From IMG/VR virus record IMGVR_UViG_3300030102_001231, positions 574 to 57,457 of that record: a DNA stretch of 56,884 nucleotides, one strand, 5' to 3'. A program made the position numbers and the translations under genes. This stretch comes from a virus. Below, in pieces: positions 55,725 to 56,884 of the stretch (the stretch's first letter is position 1; every line of letters begins with the position of its first letter). The notes beneath the pieces are model-generated. The model was not told where the DNA came from, ran no database searches, and saw only the letters and a program-made list of their open reading frames with translations.

Positions 55725-56108
55725 CTATTTCTCCCGACTAACGCCTTGCACTTTTTCGTAGGATCTCATAGCGCCAAGACCCAGCATGCCCATCATAACG
55801 GGGACAAGCAGCGTAGTATCTATTTCTGGCACCTCTACCCAGATGCCCAATATGTTTGAAAGAATCGTATTGTATAAAAGACCCAGCGCACACACCCAAC
55901 CAATACAAGGTCGCCACCCAGATACGAAGATGCTGTGGTGCGCCGCCTCGACCTTATTGATTTCTAATTGGCCCTTGAGTGCTTCCTGAGCGTGGCGCTC
56001 TGCCATAGTCGCAATCTCATGCGCCAAGGCGTTCTTTTGGTCTTTATCCTCAATTACTTTATCTAGTAGCTGGGTGGCTGGGCCTATAAGTGATCCAAGT
56101 ATGCCCAT
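55725..56108 (-). CDS. Holin, 3TM superfamily
   Basis: 127 aa from ATG 56108, which overlaps the stop of the 43-aa gene (TGATG); a longer TTG start at 56147 is unlikely. MGILGSLIGPATQLLDKVIE, helical KNALAHEIATMAERHAQEAL, then SIFVSGWRPCIGWVCALGLL (TM), a further hydrophobic stretch and LLVPVMMGMLGLGAMRSYEK. The WRPxIGWVC...LLGMLGLGAMRxYEK pattern is that of GTA/3TM-type holins. It lies directly before the lysozyme gene with an intact stop-start junction. Confidence 0.85.
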   Translation of the reverse strand: MGILGSLIGPATQLLDKVIEDKDQKNALAHEIATMAERHAQEALKGQLEINKVEAAHHSIFVSGWRPCIGWVCALGLLYNTILSNILGIWVEVPEIDTTLLVPVMMGMLGLGAMRSYEKVQGVSREK

Positions 56109-56239
56109 CACGCCCACCCACTCAAACGAGAGAAGCACTTCCCACAAACGGTTTTAAACTTCAAATGCACAAAATCCATCACCCCGCCCTTTTTCTTGCA
56201 GCGTGCGCAGCGCAGCGTGACACGATTTTCGTCGCTCAT
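56108..56239 (-). CDS. 43-aa zinc-ribbon mini-protein
   Basis: ATG 56239-56237, stop TGA 56110-56108, leader AAAGGTAG. The product is MSDENRVTLRCARCKKKGGV with CARC and later VCGKCFSRLSGWA: two CxxC knuckles, so zinc binding is likely. Its start overlaps the stop of the EF-hand gene (ATGA) and its stop overlaps the holin start. It resembles in size the Mu Com-type zinc-binding translation regulators, but similarity beyond CxxC pairs cannot be claimed. Confidence 0.7.
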   Translation of the reverse strand: MSDENRVTLRCARCKKKGGVMDFVHLKFKTVCGKCFSRLSGWA

Positions 56240-56559
56240 CTACCTTTCGCCATGTACGCAGTAGCGCCAAAGTATAGCCCCACAATAGATGCTTGACTAA
56301 GAAATAACATATCGCTTAAAGAGGCAAGGGTGGACAAGCGCGACTCAGGAACGAAGGGCAGTAGTGGTAGTAGAGCGAAAACCACCATACTAGCAAGACT
56401 AACCCAAGCCATTCTTCGTTGACTATCTGCCTTCTCTTCACGCAGTTCGATTTCCACAAGTTCTTGATTTCTTGCAAGTTCTTCATCGCTGACCACTCCA
56501 TCTCCGTCGAGGTCGTACTGAGCATACCGTGATTTTGGTTCTAACTTCTTAGGACTCAT
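56236..56559 (-). CDS. EF-hand membrane protein of the lysis cluster
   Basis: 107 aa from ATG 56559 (TGATG junction with the previous gene). Residues ~14-30 are a complete EF-hand loop: DLDGDGVVSDEE, with Ca ligands at positions 1, 3, 5, 7(backbone), 9 and 12. A charged helix follows, then two hydrophobic segments (VSLASMVVFALLPLLPF and SQASIVGLYFGATAY). It sits upstream of the holin. A Ca-dependent membrane protein, perhaps holin-regulating, antiholin or spanin-like; inference. Confidence 0.75.
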   Translation of the reverse strand: MSPKKLEPKSRYAQYDLDGDGVVSDEELARNQELVEIELREEKADSQRRMAWVSLASMVVFALLPLLPFVPESRLSTLASLSDMLFLSQASIVGLYFGATAYMAKGR

Positions 56560-56801
56560 CAATCCTCCGACTTTTTAGGGTCTCTAAATAGTATCTTAGT
56601 GCCAGCATCTGCCACATTGATCTGACGGACACGACAATAGGATTCAAAGAACCTGTTTCTGCTACCGCTTTGGAAGCCTACCGACTGGTTATTAAGTGCA
56701 TCTGAGTATTCAAGGCAAGACGTAAGTTCTTGAAAGTAAAACTCTTCTCCTGTGGGCACACCTCGCTCCACGATAATAAGCACAAAGATCATCATAGTCA
56801 T
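56559..56801 (-). CDS. 80-aa protein with hydrophobic N-terminus
   Basis: Begins MTMMIFVLIIVERGVPTGEE: a short hydrophobic stretch that might act as a weak membrane anchor or secretion signal. The rest is polar with CLEYSDALNNQSVGFQSGSR and C-terminal VADAGTKILFRDPKKSED, two Cys. Its start overlaps the stop of the partial upstream frame (ATGA). Possibly a lysis accessory protein; otherwise unknown. Confidence 0.65.
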   Translation of the reverse strand: MTMMIFVLIIVERGVPTGEEFYFQELTSCLEYSDALNNQSVGFQSGSRNRFFESYCRVRQINVADAGTKILFRDPKKSED

Positions 56802-56884
56802 GCGCTTACATCCAATTGAAACTGGTCATAGACTTTAAGCGTCGTAGTCAGCACCTCACCACTGCGATACTCGTACACAAACTC
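56799..56884 (-). CDS. Small protein, partial (C-terminus only)
   Basis: An open frame enters from the right edge and ends at TGA 56801-56799: the last residues are FVYEYRSGEVLTTTLKVYDQ then FQLDVSA. It overlaps the next start by 4 bp (ATGA). In circular order it would lie between the 21-aa partial frame at 1-65 and the lysis genes, but the two partial frames do not join without a frame change. Confidence 0.6.

Noticed and set aside
56109-56147. Longer holin start (TTG 56147)
   Set aside because: It lies inside the 43-aa gene; ATG 56108 forms a TGATG junction and gives a typical holin N-terminus.
1-56884. Direct terminal repeats at the window ends
   Set aside because: The first and last ~80 bases share no recognisable sequence.

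Overview
The window is almost entirely phage. It looks like the nearly complete genome of a lytic, tailed, probably short-tailed (podovirus-type) virus of a marine bacterium, opened at an arbitrary point inside its late operon. Reasons: a terminase pair, a large portal (822 aa), scaffold and major capsid genes; P22-like head-to-tail adaptor and DNA-stabilisation proteins but no tape measure, sheath or tail-tube genes; very large internal or ejected virion proteins; a replication cassette; and a holin/lysozyme pair. Several small Lys/Gly/Met-rich proteins and the tail fibre start are, from memory, common in marine virome contigs. I see no integrase, lysogeny repressor, tRNA or phage RNA polymerase. 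Good sigma70-type promoters suggest that host RNA polymerase is used.

Layout. (1) 1-19602, minus strand: in transcription order TerS, TerL, portal, a 64-aa protein, a GroES-like co-chaperonin, scaffold, capsid accessory proteins, major capsid protein followed by a terminator, two Ig/beta-rich virion proteins, a cluster of tiny cationic proteins, head-tail adaptors and a long repeat-rich tail fibre with a C-terminal self-cleaving chaperone. (2) 19603-21316: control region with divergent promoters, a stand-alone gene (19931-20623) with its own terminator, two 32-bp direct repeats, eight iteron-like AATGTTC sites and a consensus sigma70 promoter. (3) 21317-39669, plus strand: early/middle genes, namely small unknown proteins, a MoxR-type AAA ATPase/VWA-metallopeptidase module, HTH proteins, VRR-NUC nuclease, DUF3310-type protein, family A DNA polymerase, RecB/Cas4-like nuclease, SNF2 helicase, probable ssDNA-binding protein and a PrimPol-type primase-helicase. 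(4) 39747-56884, minus strand: transcribed from high to low coordinates, lysis genes (EF-hand membrane protein, zinc-ribbon protein, 3TM holin, T4-type lysozyme), gp10-like stabilisation protein, then giant internal proteins ending with a 2042-aa polyvalent protein and a terminator facing the early operon.

Joining the two ends makes regions 1 and 4 one continuous late transcription unit (TerS to the 2042-aa protein). The genome would then be two long transcription units that diverge at about 19.6-21.3 kb and converge at about 39.7 kb. The reading frames at the two window ends do not join directly, so some sequence is missing or the ends are not adjacent.

The most interesting unexplained signals are a 25-bp dyad-containing block found twice upstream of plus-strand genes, a recurring hairpin family in early intergenic regions, the iteron array, the AAA/VWA/metallopeptidase operon, the capsid-adjacent GroES homologue and the cluster of cationic mini-proteins. 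All functions are inferred from sequence reading alone; no database search was possible.
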